Assembly (NCBI RefSeq): GCF_900102495.1
Contig: NZ_FMVQ01000002.1
Span: forward strand, 186,001 to 250,000
Origin: Nitrosospira sp. Nl5
GTDB lineage: Bacteria > Pseudomonadota > Gammaproteobacteria > Burkholderiales > Nitrosomonadaceae
Length of the DNA stretch: 64,000 nucleotides
Reading direction: 5' to 3'
The position numbers and the translations under genes are program-made. This document shows, piece after piece, positions 1 through 8,030 of the stretch. Each line of letters starts with the position of its first letter. Position 1 is the first letter of the stretch. The notes under the pieces were generated by a model. It saw only the letters and a list, made by a program, of their open reading frames with translations. It made no database searches and was not told the DNA's origin.

Positions 1-515
1 CTGACCTGAAAGAGCCGGTAACCCTTACCTTCACCAGCGCCACCACTTTCGATGTGAGCGGCATCGGGACTGGCAATCCGTCCGGTGTTACATTCACGCC
101 CGGGGGCGCAATCAGCTACAACGGATGGACCGTGCAAATCACCGGGTCGCCCCAACCGGGGGATACGTTCAGTATCGGTCCCAATACCAATGGCGTGGGC
201 GATAACCGCAACGCTTTGCTGCTGGGAGCCATGCAGAGCAGCAAGACCCTGGCCGGTGGCACGGCAAGTTACCAAGACGCTTATGGCAAGGTGGTCAGCC
301 TCATGGGAAATAAAACCCGCGAACTGGAAGTGACCAGCGCGGCCCAGGCTAATCTGCTGAGCCAGACACAGGCCTTGCAGCAATCCGAGTCAGGCGTCAA
401 CCTGGATGAGGAAGCGGCGAATTTGCTGCGCTACCAGCAGGCCTACCAGGCAGCCAGCAAGATCATACAGACGGCCAGCCTGATGTTCGACACACTGCTT
501 GAATTGGGCAGATAG
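1..515 (+). CDS. flgK: Flagellar hook-associated protein 1 (HAP1), C-terminal part
   Basis: FlgK joins the hook to the filament together with FlgL. The frame is already open at base 3, so the N-terminal part lies to the left of the window; about 170 residues are visible. They end with the conserved helical D0 tail seen in HAP1, flagellins and hook proteins: the run SGVNLDEEAANLLRYQQAYQ followed by AASKIIQTASLMFDTLLELG. flgL follows after 175 bases on the same strand, the usual order. An internal ATG at base 54 is not the start. The identification rests on this tail and on the neighbour. Confidence 0.93.
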   Translation, partial: DLKEPVTLTFTSATTFDVSGIGTGNPSGVTFTPGGAISYNGWTVQITGSPQPGDTFSIGPNTNGVGDNRNALLLGAMQSSKTLAGGTASYQDAYGKVVSLMGNKTRELEVTSAAQANLLSQTQALQQSESGVNLDEEAANLLRYQQAYQAASKIIQTASLMFDTLLELGR

Positions 516-556
516 GTAGCAGGATAAATAGAAAGGAGCAGCTACGCGACAGCTCG

Positions 557-666
557 CGTAGGATGGGTGCAGCGAAGCGTAACCCATCAAACTCCTGGCA
601 CGATTTGCGGCCGGTGAGATGGAAATAACCAGATGATGGGTTGCGCTGTGCTCCACCCATCCTACG
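557..666. repeat. Inverted pair of 33-base dispersed repeats
   Basis: A 33-base unit at 557-589 (core GGATGGGTGCAGCGAAGCG, then AACCCATCA) returns inverted at 634-666 with few mismatches. Each arm is itself an imperfect palindrome (GATGGGT...AACCCATC), so the pair can fold into a two-armed or cruciform structure. It fills most of the flgK-flgL gap, ending 24 bases before the flgL start and just upstream of its ribosome site. Units of this kind occur as REP-like extragenic repeats in many proteobacteria; membership of such a family is an inference. Confidence 0.75.
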
Positions 667-690
667 AAAATCGTACAAGGAGGAGTAATC

Positions 691-1626
691 ATGCGCATCA
701 GCAGTAATACCAGCTATGAATTAGGCATCGCCGCCCTCCATCGCCAGCAGGCCGCGCAGATCAAGACCCTGGAACAGATGAGCACCGGCCAGCGCATGCT
801 CACGCCCTCGGAGAATCCCGCAGCGTACGTCCGGGCACTTGAAGTCTCCCAGGCCGATGCTGGCAATACGCAGTATGCTCTAAACCGGCAGACTGCCATG
901 AGCAACCTCGGAATGCTGGAAGGAACTCTCGGGAACGTAACGAACCTGGTGCAGAATGCGCAGGAACTTGCCGTGTACGCGGGTAACGGCACGCTTACCG
1001 ACAGCGGCCGCGACGCTATTGCCACCGAATTGCGCGGCAACCTGGAGGAACTGGTGGCGCTTGCCAATCGTACCGACGCCAACGGGCAATACCTGTTTTC
1101 CGGTTTCCAGGGATCGACCAGGCCTTTCGTGGATACGGGTACCGGCGTGCAGTATTTTGGCGACGATGGGCAGCGGCTGGTGCAGGCCAGCGCGTCGCGC
1201 CAGCTCGCGGTGAACGAATCGGGACGGAACGTATTCGAGCGTATTCCGGCTTCCGGAGGCGGTTACCAGAGCCTGTTCAAGACGCTTTCCGACCTGATTG
1301 ACGTTCTCGAAACGCCGGTGACAACCGACGCCGACAAGGCCGCGCTTGCCAGCAGCCTGAGCGCCGCGCAGAGTAATTTATCCAACTCGCTGGACAACGT
1401 GCTGCAAGTTCGCTCAGCAGTGGGCACGCGCATGAATGAAGTGGATACGCTCAACGACGCCGGCGATGACTTAACCATTCAGTACAAGCAGCAGCTTTCC
1501 GATTTGCGGGATGTCGATTATGCCAAGGCCATCAGTGACCTGACGCAACAGCAAGCCTACCTGGAGGCGACGCAGAAGGCGTTTCTGAAGGTACAGGGGT
1601 TGTCGCTGTTTGATTATATTCGGTGA
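691..1626 (+). CDS. flgL: Flagellar hook-associated protein 3 (HAP3)
   Basis: This 311-residue protein is the second hook-filament junction protein. The start ATG follows a strong AGGAGG site. The N-terminus (MRISSNTSYELGIAALHRQQ, then the LEQMSTGQRMLTPSENPAAY stretch) is the D0/D1 helix shared by FlgL and flagellins. The C-terminal helix DYAKAISDLTQQQAYLEATQ plus KAFLKVQGLSLFDYI matches the FlgL/flagellin D0 end. Length is normal for FlgL (about 310). It lies directly downstream of flgK. No terminator is obvious after it. Confidence 0.96.
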   Translation: MRISSNTSYELGIAALHRQQAAQIKTLEQMSTGQRMLTPSENPAAYVRALEVSQADAGNTQYALNRQTAMSNLGMLEGTLGNVTNLVQNAQELAVYAGNGTLTDSGRDAIATELRGNLEELVALANRTDANGQYLFSGFQGSTRPFVDTGTGVQYFGDDGQRLVQASASRQLAVNESGRNVFERIPASGGGYQSLFKTLSDLIDVLETPVTTDADKAALASSLSAAQSNLSNSLDNVLQVRSAVGTRMNEVDTLNDAGDDLTIQYKQQLSDLRDVDYAKAISDLTQQQAYLEATQKAFLKVQGLSLFDYIR

Positions 1627-2049
1627 GGATTTGCTGATTTAATCTTCAGTGTCGAATTCTCCGTTGTTTCCAGGCGCCATGAATTGAGCGATATATAAGT
1701 AATAGCGTTGGGACAGGATTCTATTTCATTCCGTTAGAATTTTTTGGCGGATATGATAGGATTCCATAACGATAAAATCGAAAGTTCGATTCCCTCCGTC
1801 TCTACAGCAGCACCCCACGAAGTTGTCATGCTGTTTAAAACTCGGTAAAGCACGCCATTGTTTGGTCAGACTGAATTCCGGATCGAGTCCGGAATGACGA
1901 AATTCCTACTATTTTCTCGCTGGATCAATAGATAACAGGGATTCGGAAGCTGTGTTGTTTGCTTACCAGTTGAACACGACTCTCAAGTTTGTTGTTGACA
2001 TCGGCGAAGTCTCGATTACCTTGTATGCATCGAAACCGAGAATCAAAAA
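1627..2049. other. Intergenic region without a gene
   Basis: These 423 bases hold no convincing reading frame. Two points are visible: a perfect 8-base stem at 1875-1895, and at 1783-1805 a stretch reading AGTTCGATTCCCTCCGTC then TCTAC, which resembles the T-arm and 3' end of a tRNA or tmRNA. No matching 5' acceptor strand is found upstream, so this is not a complete RNA gene. Confidence 0.5.
1875..1895. repeat. Small palindromic repeat (8-base stem)
   Basis: ATTCCGGA, five loop bases, TCCGGAAT form a perfect hairpin, followed by GACGAAATT. Units reading 'ATTCCGGA...TCCGGAATGACG' are common extragenic repeats in proteobacterial genomes. No T-run follows, so it is not read as a terminator. 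Confidence 0.55.
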
Positions 2050-3597
2050 ATGAACGCTAGCGCTTACGCCTTTTTTAACGTCGATGCCGCGCTGTACCTG
2101 CTCGATGCCGAGACGCTCAGGTGCGAATATGCCAATGTAGCGGCCCAGCGCGATCTCCAATACTCGATGGCCGAATTGTGCGACCTCATGCCGTTTGACG
2201 GCGAGCCAGGCTTCTCCGCGGAGGATTTCGCGCCTCTGCTGGGATCGCTGCGCGCGGGCGAAAGGCAGGAAGTGGAGGGTAAAACATGCTTCAGGCGCAA
2301 GGATGGCTCTGTCTTCCCGGTGGCGGTGCGCCTACATTTGTGGCGAGGCGCGGGAAAATCGGTTCTTATTATTGTTGCCAACGACATCAGCGCATCGGCG
2401 GAACGAGAGGAGAAGCGAGAGGACGCAGGAGAGAAACCAGCGCAGGCGGGGGAGGGGGAAATTTTCTCGCATGCCATCGTCTCCAATCCCGCCGGCATGG
2501 TATTCCAGTACGTGCAGTGTGACGATGGCCGCTACAGCATGCCGTTTGTCGGTGATCAGTGCGTCAACGTGCTCGGCATTGCGGTTGAGACGTTGCAGGC
2601 GAATCCCGGCTTGCTCCTGGATCTTGTTCTGGCGGAAGACCGGGAGAGCCTGCGCCAATCCAGGGCCCTGTCAGCAGAGAGTCTGAGCAAATGGAACTGG
2701 GAAGGCCGCCTGTGGATCGAGGCATACCGCGATGTAAAGTGGGTGAGCCTGCGGGCCAGTCCCCGCCGTGAGAAGGATGTTGGCGTGATATGGGAAGGCA
2801 TCATGCTCAACATTACCCAAAGCAGGCGCAGGGAGACTGAACTCCTGGAATCCCATGAGCGATTGAGGGAAGTATCATCGCACGTCATGGCGGCAAGAGA
2901 GCACGAGCGTATCCGGATCGCCCAGGAGATCCACGATGATCTCGGCGGCAACCTGACAGCGATCAAGATCGACCTCGACTGGCTGGCGCGCCATATTGAT
3001 GGCGGCGGGGGTGGTGATGGCCGTGATACTACCGGCAATGCGATGTTGCTGGCGAAGGTCCATACTATCGACCAGGTGGTCGACCGTACCATCGATTCGA
3101 TACGGCGGATGTCCCGCGATCTGCGCCCCGGCATCATGGATTTCGGCATTGTTGCGGCAATCGAATGGGAGGCGAAGGAATTCAGCAAGCGTCTCGGCAT
3201 TCCCTGCGAGATTGCATGTGCCCAGCAGGATATCGACCTGAAGCAGGATGTGGCGGTTGCCGTATTCCGGATTTTTCTGGAAGCCTTGACCAATATTGCC
3301 AAGCATGCCCGTGCCTCGCGCGTGTGGGTCCGGCTGGAGGAAGTGCAGGGGCGGCTGGAGCTGGAAGTGCGCGATGACGGCGGCGGTATCATGGCGGGAG
3401 ACACCGCGAAGCGCGGTTCTTTCGGCATTCGCGGCATGGTCGAACGCGCGGGTCTCCTCGACGGCAAGCTGACCATCAGCGGTGAGCGAAAAGAGGACAG
3501 GCAGGGAAAAAGGGGAACCACGGTGCACTTGTCGATTCCACTCGCGGGAGGGGCGGCAGATCCGGCTGATGCCCAATCGGCCGCGCAGCGGTCATGA
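2050..3597 (+). CDS. Cytoplasmic PAS-domain sensor histidine kinase, NarX/DegS type
   Basis: A 515-residue sensor kinase that should autophosphorylate and pass phosphate to the regulator encoded immediately downstream. Residues about 1-118 and 140-265 look like two PAS-type sensor domains. A HisKA_3 dimerisation domain follows with the phospho-acceptor His295 in the motif EIHDDLGG. A HATPase_c domain carries an N-box (EALTNIAKHA) and G-boxes (VRDDGGGI near 438, SFGIRGMVERAG near 458). No membrane segment is visible, so it is probably soluble. The stop overlaps the next gene's ATG (ATGA). The signal it senses cannot be told from the sequence. Confidence 0.92.
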   Translation: MNASAYAFFNVDAALYLLDAETLRCEYANVAAQRDLQYSMAELCDLMPFDGEPGFSAEDFAPLLGSLRAGERQEVEGKTCFRRKDGSVFPVAVRLHLWRGAGKSVLIIVANDISASAEREEKREDAGEKPAQAGEGEIFSHAIVSNPAGMVFQYVQCDDGRYSMPFVGDQCVNVLGIAVETLQANPGLLLDLVLAEDRESLRQSRALSAESLSKWNWEGRLWIEAYRDVKWVSLRASPRREKDVGVIWEGIMLNITQSRRRETELLESHERLREVSSHVMAAREHERIRIAQEIHDDLGGNLTAIKIDLDWLARHIDGGGGGDGRDTTGNAMLLAKVHTIDQVVDRTIDSIRRMSRDLRPGIMDFGIVAAIEWEAKEFSKRLGIPCEIACAQQDIDLKQDVAVAVFRIFLEALTNIAKHARASRVWVRLEEVQGRLELEVRDDGGGIMAGDTAKRGSFGIRGMVERAGLLDGKLTISGERKEDRQGKRGTTVHLSIPLAGGAADPADAQSAAQRS

Positions 3598-4220
3598 GAA
3601 TTCTGATCGTCGACGACCACGCCATTGTCCGCCAGGGCTTGAGGCAGATCCTGACGGAAAGCGATGGGGCCATTGTGATCAAGGAAGCGGATTGCGGCGC
3701 GGAAGCCATCCGTCAGATACGCGAGGGCGTGTGGGATGTGGTAGTGCTGGATATATCGCTACCCGACAGGAACGGCATCGATACTCTGAAGCAGATCAAG
3801 AAAGAGTATCCAAAAATTCCTGTACTCATGCTCAGCATGCACGAAGAAGGTTTATACGCGATCCGGGCGCTCAAGGCCGGTGCGTCCGGCTATATTACGA
3901 AGCAGAGTGCGCCGGGAGAGCTAATGGCCGCGATTCATCAGGTGGCCAGGGGACGAAAGTATCTCACCGCGACACTGGCCGAGGCGATGGCGGATAGCCT
4001 TGGCACCAATTATGAGCAGCCGCTTCACGAGACCTTGTCCGACCGGGAGTACCAGACCCTGTGCTTGATCGCTTCGGGCAAAAGTCTCACCGATGTGGCG
4101 GAGGAAATGTGTCTATCCGTAAAGACCGTCAGTGTCTATCGTGGACGGCTCCTGGAAAAGATGAAGCTCAAGAACAATGCTGAATTGACTCACTACGCCA
4201 TTAAAAATGGCCTGGTCTGA
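3594..4220 (+). CDS. NarL/FixJ-family response regulator
   Basis: A 208-residue transcription factor partnered with the upstream kinase, which it overlaps by four bases. The N-terminal receiver has the acidic pair D7-D8, phospho-acceptor D53 (VVVLDISLPDRNG) and a conserved Lys in GYITKQSAPGE. The C-terminal LuxR-type helix-turn-helix is clear (LSDREYQTLCLIASGKSL, then VAEEMCLSVKTVSVYRGRLL). Its position between flgL and the chemotaxis genes may indicate a role in motility or surface-protein control, but nothing in the sequence proves a target. Confidence 0.94.
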   Translation: MRILIVDDHAIVRQGLRQILTESDGAIVIKEADCGAEAIRQIREGVWDVVVLDISLPDRNGIDTLKQIKKEYPKIPVLMLSMHEEGLYAIRALKAGASGYITKQSAPGELMAAIHQVARGRKYLTATLAEAMADSLGTNYEQPLHETLSDREYQTLCLIASGKSLTDVAEEMCLSVKTVSVYRGRLLEKMKLKNNAELTHYAIKNGLV

Positions 4221-4348
4221 GCGGGAGCATTCCTGCGTTCAATGAAGCTGAATCGGAGCATTACTGCGCAGCAGGGGTCCTCGTAGCGCGTCAATGGGCA
4301 TCGTAATGCGGAATGATGGAATCAAATCGGCGCTGGCGTACAAGAAAC

Positions 4349-5500
4349 TTACGCGACTTGCTTTTTGCTGCGCGCCATGAAACCGACCAGACCCAAGCCG
4401 GCCAACATCAGGGCGTAGGACGCGGGTTCGGGGATAGTGGAAACGCTAGCGGTAGCGATTACCTGTCCCTCATTATTGATCCCCTGAGCATTGTGTAGAT
4501 AGCGCCCATTTGGGAAATCCACAATCGAATTAAGATCGATCATCCCCATGCCGTTGGGACCGGTGATGAAGGCGTGCTCAGAAAAATCGGCGGTCTCGGA
4601 ATCTCCCACCACCCATCCGGCATCGTTGATGCCGTAAGCGATGCTGTCAGACCCGCCCAGCGTACCGAGGTCCGTCATCCCCATGCCGTCGGGACCGGTG
4701 ATGAAGGCGTGACGGGAACCATCTGCGGTCTCGGAATATCCCACCACCTGTCCGGAATCATTAATGCCGATGGCGACGCTGTCAGACCCGCCCAGCGTGC
4801 CAAGATCGGTCATCCCCATGCCGTTGGGACCGGTGATGAAGGCGTGGGAAGAACCATCTCCGGTACTACTTTGTCCCACCACCTGTCCGGAATCGTTGAT
4901 GCCGCGAGCGGTGCTGCTACGCCCGCCCAGCGTGCCGAGCTCAGTCATCCCCATGCCGTCGGGATCAGTGATGAAGGCGTGCTGAGAAAAATCTACGTTC
5001 TCGTAAGATCCCGCTACCTGTCCAGAGTCGTTAATGCTGTGAGCGATGCTGAAAGGCCCGCCCGGTGTGCCAAGATCGGTCATTCCCATGCCATCGGGAC
5101 CGGTGACGAAGGTGTGCTGAGAAAAATCTCCGGTCTCGGAATATCCCACCACCTGTCCGGAATCGTTGACGCCAAAAGCGTCGCTGTAGCTGTCAGACCC
5201 GCCTAGCGTGCCAAGATCGGTCATTCCCATGCCATCGGGGCCGGTAATGAAGGCGTGAACGGAGGAATTATATCCATATGCGGTGTGACCCCATCCTACC
5301 ACCTGTCCGGAATCGTTGATGCCGCGAGCTTCGCCGGAAGGCCCGCCCAGCGAGCCAAGATATGTCACCTCGCCGCCAGGATTCACGATGACTGGGTCTG
5401 GACCGGCTTGGGCGAAGGCCGGAGACGCAATGCCAATACTCACGCCAAGGGCTGTCGCAAGGATTAAGCCGCGGGTTCCAAAGGTGCGGATTACTTTCAT
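4349..5500 (-). CDS. HAF-repeat protein with PEP-CTERM sorting signal
   Basis: A 383-residue exported protein. A signal peptide spans about residues 1-30 (ends ASPAFAQA). The body has six tandem repeats of about 45 residues of the HAF type, consensus DLGTLGG....A.GINDSGQVVG, ending HAFITGPDGMGMT, plus a degenerate seventh. The end carries a PEP-CTERM signal: IPEPASYALMLAGLGLVG followed by the basic tail ARSKKQ. PEP-CTERM proteins are normally processed by an exosortase, which is not in this window, and are exported to the cell surface. An AGGAG site precedes the ATG. Its role is unknown; surface or matrix function is an inference from the family. Confidence 0.9.
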   Translation of the reverse strand: MKVIRTFGTRGLILATALGVSIGIASPAFAQAGPDPVIVNPGGEVTYLGSLGGPSGEARGINDSGQVVGWGHTAYGYNSSVHAFITGPDGMGMTDLGTLGGSDSYSDAFGVNDSGQVVGYSETGDFSQHTFVTGPDGMGMTDLGTPGGPFSIAHSINDSGQVAGSYENVDFSQHAFITDPDGMGMTELGTLGGRSSTARGINDSGQVVGQSSTGDGSSHAFITGPNGMGMTDLGTLGGSDSVAIGINDSGQVVGYSETADGSRHAFITGPDGMGMTDLGTLGGSDSIAYGINDAGWVVGDSETADFSEHAFITGPNGMGMIDLNSIVDFPNGRYLHNAQGINNEGQVIATASVSTIPEPASYALMLAGLGLVGFMARSKKQVA

Positions 5501-6037
5501 GGGAGAGCGCTCCTGTAAGAGATTAAGGATCGTCTGATCAACCTATACCTGGTCACGGTAAAAGTAAATAGTACTTCTACTTCTGATTTATCGGCGTTGG
5601 CAGAATTGTGATTCGCTCTGGTTTTGCGGACCAAGCACGTAAACATTACCGGGGGTAAGCGCCGTGCAGGTATGTTGCGATGAAGAAACGTTATACGGAA
5701 AGCCGGATATCCAAGATCTATACTTATCGAGCAACCGCAGCTTCGTTGCTGACTTTGCGTACCGGCAGTGATTGCATTGAACCCAGATAATCCATCAGGC
5801 AGCTCTCCGCGCCTACGCGAGTGCTGGCGGTCAGTTTGCGGCCATTTTCGCCGCTTGCCCGGCGTCCATAAACCAGGCTATGGGCTTCTCTCAATCGGCA
5901 AAGCTGTCTTGCAACTGCCTTGCCATCATCTCACGTGCTAATGGATTATCTGGGTTGAAAACGAAAGTCCAGCCTACTGTCCGCAAAGCTGGCAGCCTGC
6001 CGGATTTAAAGGCAATCAGCTGCAAAAGCTCAATTCT
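5501..6037. other. Region of broken minus-strand reading frames, no supported gene
   Basis: Downstream of the CheX-like gene the minus strand carries two short open stretches with coding-like composition but no good start. About 5896-6037 continues in the same frame after the upstream stop and ends REMMARQLQDSFAD. About 5728-5930 in another frame ends MDYLGSMQSLPVRKVSNEAA. They could be the remains of one frameshifted gene. Neither resembles a family I recognise. Bases 5501-5700 are AT-rich and serve at least as the upstream region of the HAF-repeat gene. Confidence 0.3.
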
Positions 6038-6544
6038 TCAAGTCCGGCCAGCTGCCAGGATCGCGAGCCTGCCGGAACGATATCCGGCGATGTCGATCTC
6101 CAAATCGAGCCGCCCGAGAGGTTTGGCGAGCACAGCTTTTACCTCCCCAGGAACATTGGCGCAATACAAACTGCGAAAAATGACTCTGGGCGCGCCGTTC
6201 TGCGGAAATACGGCCGCCAGTACATTGAATACCTCGTACAGGTTCTCGGTCAGTATTTCATCGAGGCATTTTTCCTTGACGCATTCGTCCACCCGCGCTG
6301 CCGGCACCATCACAAGTGCCGCTCCCAGGCTTCCGCCTACCGCCAGATCGCAGCAGACCACTACCCGCAGGCTTTCACATTCCCCGAAATACGCTCCAAC
6401 AGCCTGGGTGCCGGGCACCATGGGCTTGGCTGGCACGACCTTCGCCGTCACCGCTCGTCCAATCAATTCGCCGAGCATGCTGGCCACGGCGTTTGCGGGA
6501 GGTAGCCGTACTGACAAGTTTGCGGAAATTGGTGATGCTAGCAT
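6038..6544 (-). CDS. CheX/CheC-like chemotaxis protein (putative CheY-P phosphatase)
   Basis: A 168-residue protein following a CheY-like gene in the same transcript (55-base gap). I place the start at the ATG at 6544, preceded by GAGGA with a six-base spacer; a GTG at 6580 lacks such a site. Residues about 20-110 follow the CheX/CheC pattern: a helix, the beta segment LRVVVCCDLAVGGSLGAALV, then a helix with the E-x-x-N element E104-V-F-N107. In CheC and CheX the Glu and Asn of this element act in CheY-P dephosphorylation. The usual Asp/Ser four residues before the Glu is a Glu here, and the downstream Pro spacing is slightly off. Function is therefore an inference from motif and neighbour. 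Confidence 0.6.
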   Translation of the reverse strand: MLASPISANLSVRLPPANAVASMLGELIGRAVTAKVVPAKPMVPGTQAVGAYFGECESLRVVVCCDLAVGGSLGAALVMVPAARVDECVKEKCLDEILTENLYEVFNVLAAVFPQNGAPRVIFRSLYCANVPGEVKAVLAKPLGRLDLEIDIAGYRSGRLAILAAGRT

Positions 6545-6599
6545 TTCAATTCCTCGTTTGATGGTGGCGATACTCGCCACCGAGGTTAGTTGTGTCTAG

Positions 6600-6962
6600 T
6601 CAATCAATGAATGGGTCGAGGGTCTCTCTGAACGTATCCTGGTTAAACGGCTTGGCGATCAAAAACAGGGCGCCTTCCACGTTGGATAGCATGCGCATCT
6701 CCCGAGTGGATTCCGACGTGACGAAGCCGAATTTCACCTTGCAGCCTGCGGCCCTGATTCCCTTGAGAAGATCAATGCCCGAAAGCTTCGGCATGTTCCA
6801 GTCGGAAAGCACAAGGTCCGGCGGATTGGCTGTAATGGCTGCGAGCGCTTCCTCGCCATCGCCCGCTTCCAGGAACGTGTGATCGCGGAAACCGGCGAGC
6901 CGGAGAGTTCGTATCACGATCATTCGCATCGCCTTGCTGTCGTCCACAACCATAATTTGCAT
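6600..6962 (-). CDS. CheY-like single-domain response regulator
   Basis: A 120-residue stand-alone receiver. D7-D8 and phospho-acceptor D54 (VLSDWNMPKLSG) are present, as is the conserved Lys in AKPFNQDTF. The ATG at 6962 follows GAGGGAG; two or more in-frame residues further upstream are unlikely to be used. It is encoded divergently from the main che operon, behind a sigma-28-like promoter (7063-7089), and precedes the CheX-like gene. It is probably a second CheY of the flagellar system, either a motor-binding output or a phosphate sink. Confidence 0.88.
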   Translation of the reverse strand: MQIMVVDDSKAMRMIVIRTLRLAGFRDHTFLEAGDGEEALAAITANPPDLVLSDWNMPKLSGIDLLKGIRAAGCKVKFGFVTSESTREMRMLSNVEGALFLIAKPFNQDTFRETLDPFID

Positions 6963-7062
6963 AATATCTCCCTCTTCCAAGGCCTGTGTTGATCATCCTG
7001 CGCATTCATACCGCGTGCCCAAATGGTCCGCATAAGAGGCCGGCTCGCTTCAATTGGATACC

Positions 7063-7089
7063 TTAACGGCGGGCAGTGGCGCAACTTGA
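7063..7089 (-). promoter_or_regulatory. Sigma-28-type flagellar promoter
   Basis: Read on the minus strand: -35 TCAA (7086-7089), 15 bases, -10 GCCGTTAA (7063-7070). The FliA consensus is TAAA-N15-GCCGATAA, so there is one mismatch in each box. The -10 box is identical to that before fliC. Expected transcript start is near 7055, about 90 bases before the leftward cheY-like gene. Confidence 0.6.
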
Positions 7090-7394
7090 GTGCAATGTCC
7101 TAAATCGGGTATTCCAGGCACCCGAACCGAGACGACTGGAAGCCCGTACGGATACTCGGACTGAATGGCGCTAAGACCCCGAAATACGCGAGGAAACCGA
7201 TTCTTATTTCCAGATTGGCGGCCGACACATCGTGGCACTATCGCTGTCATTGGGTGATAGCGCATACGGTTCGAGCATATCAATACGTGTTACGTGTCAT
7301 ACAGCCGCTACAACGGGGTGGTAATGGGCGGTATCGGTATTTCGGCGGATCTGTCGGTGGCTGGAGAGACTGCACTGCACAATCGGACCCGTCT

Positions 7395-7421
7395 TCAAGT
7401 TCCCCGGGAATTAGCCGTAAA
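7395..7421 (+). promoter_or_regulatory. Sigma-28-type flagellar promoter (weaker match)
   Basis: -35 TCAA (7395-7398), exactly 15 bases, -10 GCCGTAAA (7414-7421). The -10 differs from the FliA consensus at two positions. It lies about 54 bases before the GTG start of the first gene of the rightward chemotaxis operon and has the same -35 and spacing as the divergent promoter at 7063-7089. Confidence 0.5.
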
Positions 7422-7474
7422 GCAAACGATGGTATTGGAATCGCTGCCGGACCACCGTGCTATAGGAGTTTTAA

Positions 7475-8011
7475 GTGGGGAAAGACTACGACGCCGCCGC
7501 CGCGGCCAACGTGCGGTCATTCGTGTTGCGATATATGGAAGCGCATGGCGCGGAGACGCAATGCGTGCGTATCGAACTCGATCAGCTCCAAACAATACTG
7601 GGCGAGGCGGTGGTTCGCCTGACATCAAGCTTCGAGACAATCGGCGCCTATTCAACCCGCGCCACGCGGCGGACGGTGAACGACTGCGTTGACGATGGAG
7701 AGACCATTCCTGTCGCCGCGCTTAGCGCTATTGGCGCGAATCAGCGGGATCCAGCCATGCTTACCGGGGGTATCGAAAGCAGCGTCAACGAGGCGATAAC
7801 AGCGCTACAGTTTTACGATATTGCGTCTCAGATTCTCGCGCACGCGGGAAGGCGAATCGAACTTCTCGAGCGAATGGCCGGGCAGCTCGGGCAATTACCC
7901 GACACCACGGTCGAGGAACTGGATCATGTACTAAGGAACGCCTGTGCCGCCCGGGGCCATAACCCGGCCGGGCAGACTTTTATGTCAGTCGGCGCAATGG
8001 AGTTTTTCTGA
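7475..8011 (+). CDS. CheZ-like chemotaxis protein (putative CheY-P phosphatase)
   Basis: A 178-residue largely helical protein, first gene of the rightward che operon and 19 bases before cheY. The start is a GTG seven bases after AGGAG; no ATG is suitably placed. The segment ALQFYDIASQILAHAGRRIE (110-129) resembles the CheZ catalytic helix FQDLTGQVIKRM, with D115 and Q119 in the same i, i+4 spacing as the Asp and Gln of CheZ that act on CheY-P. The C-terminus is short and hydrophobic (SVGAMEFF), possibly a CheY-binding tail. Overall similarity to enterobacterial CheZ is low, so this is a motif- and context-based call. Confidence 0.55.
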   Translation: MGKDYDAAAAANVRSFVLRYMEAHGAETQCVRIELDQLQTILGEAVVRLTSSFETIGAYSTRATRRTVNDCVDDGETIPVAALSAIGANQRDPAMLTGGIESSVNEAITALQFYDIASQILAHAGRRIELLERMAGQLGQLPDTTVEELDHVLRNACAARGHNPAGQTFMSVGAMEFF

Positions 8012-8030
8012 CGCCCAAGGAGTAAAAAGA

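Noticed and set aside
1783-1805. A tRNA or tmRNA gene
   Set aside because: Only the T-arm/3' end resemblance is present. No D-arm, anticodon arm or matching acceptor strand lies upstream.
2556-3620. Long minus-strand frame (354 codons) opposite the sensor kinase
   Set aside because: It is antisense to a gene with clear domains, has a low-complexity Ser/Arg-rich translation and no family match. It arises from the GC-rich codon pattern.
4520-5400. Regular repeats that could suggest a CRISPR array or satellite
   Set aside because: The period is a multiple of three and the repeats are in frame, encoding HAF motifs of one protein.
5880-6599. Plus-strand frame of 239 codons opposite the CheX-like gene
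   Set aside because: The minus strand has the better ribosome site, operon context and CheX-like pattern. The plus frame is Ser/Thr/Arg-rich without a family.
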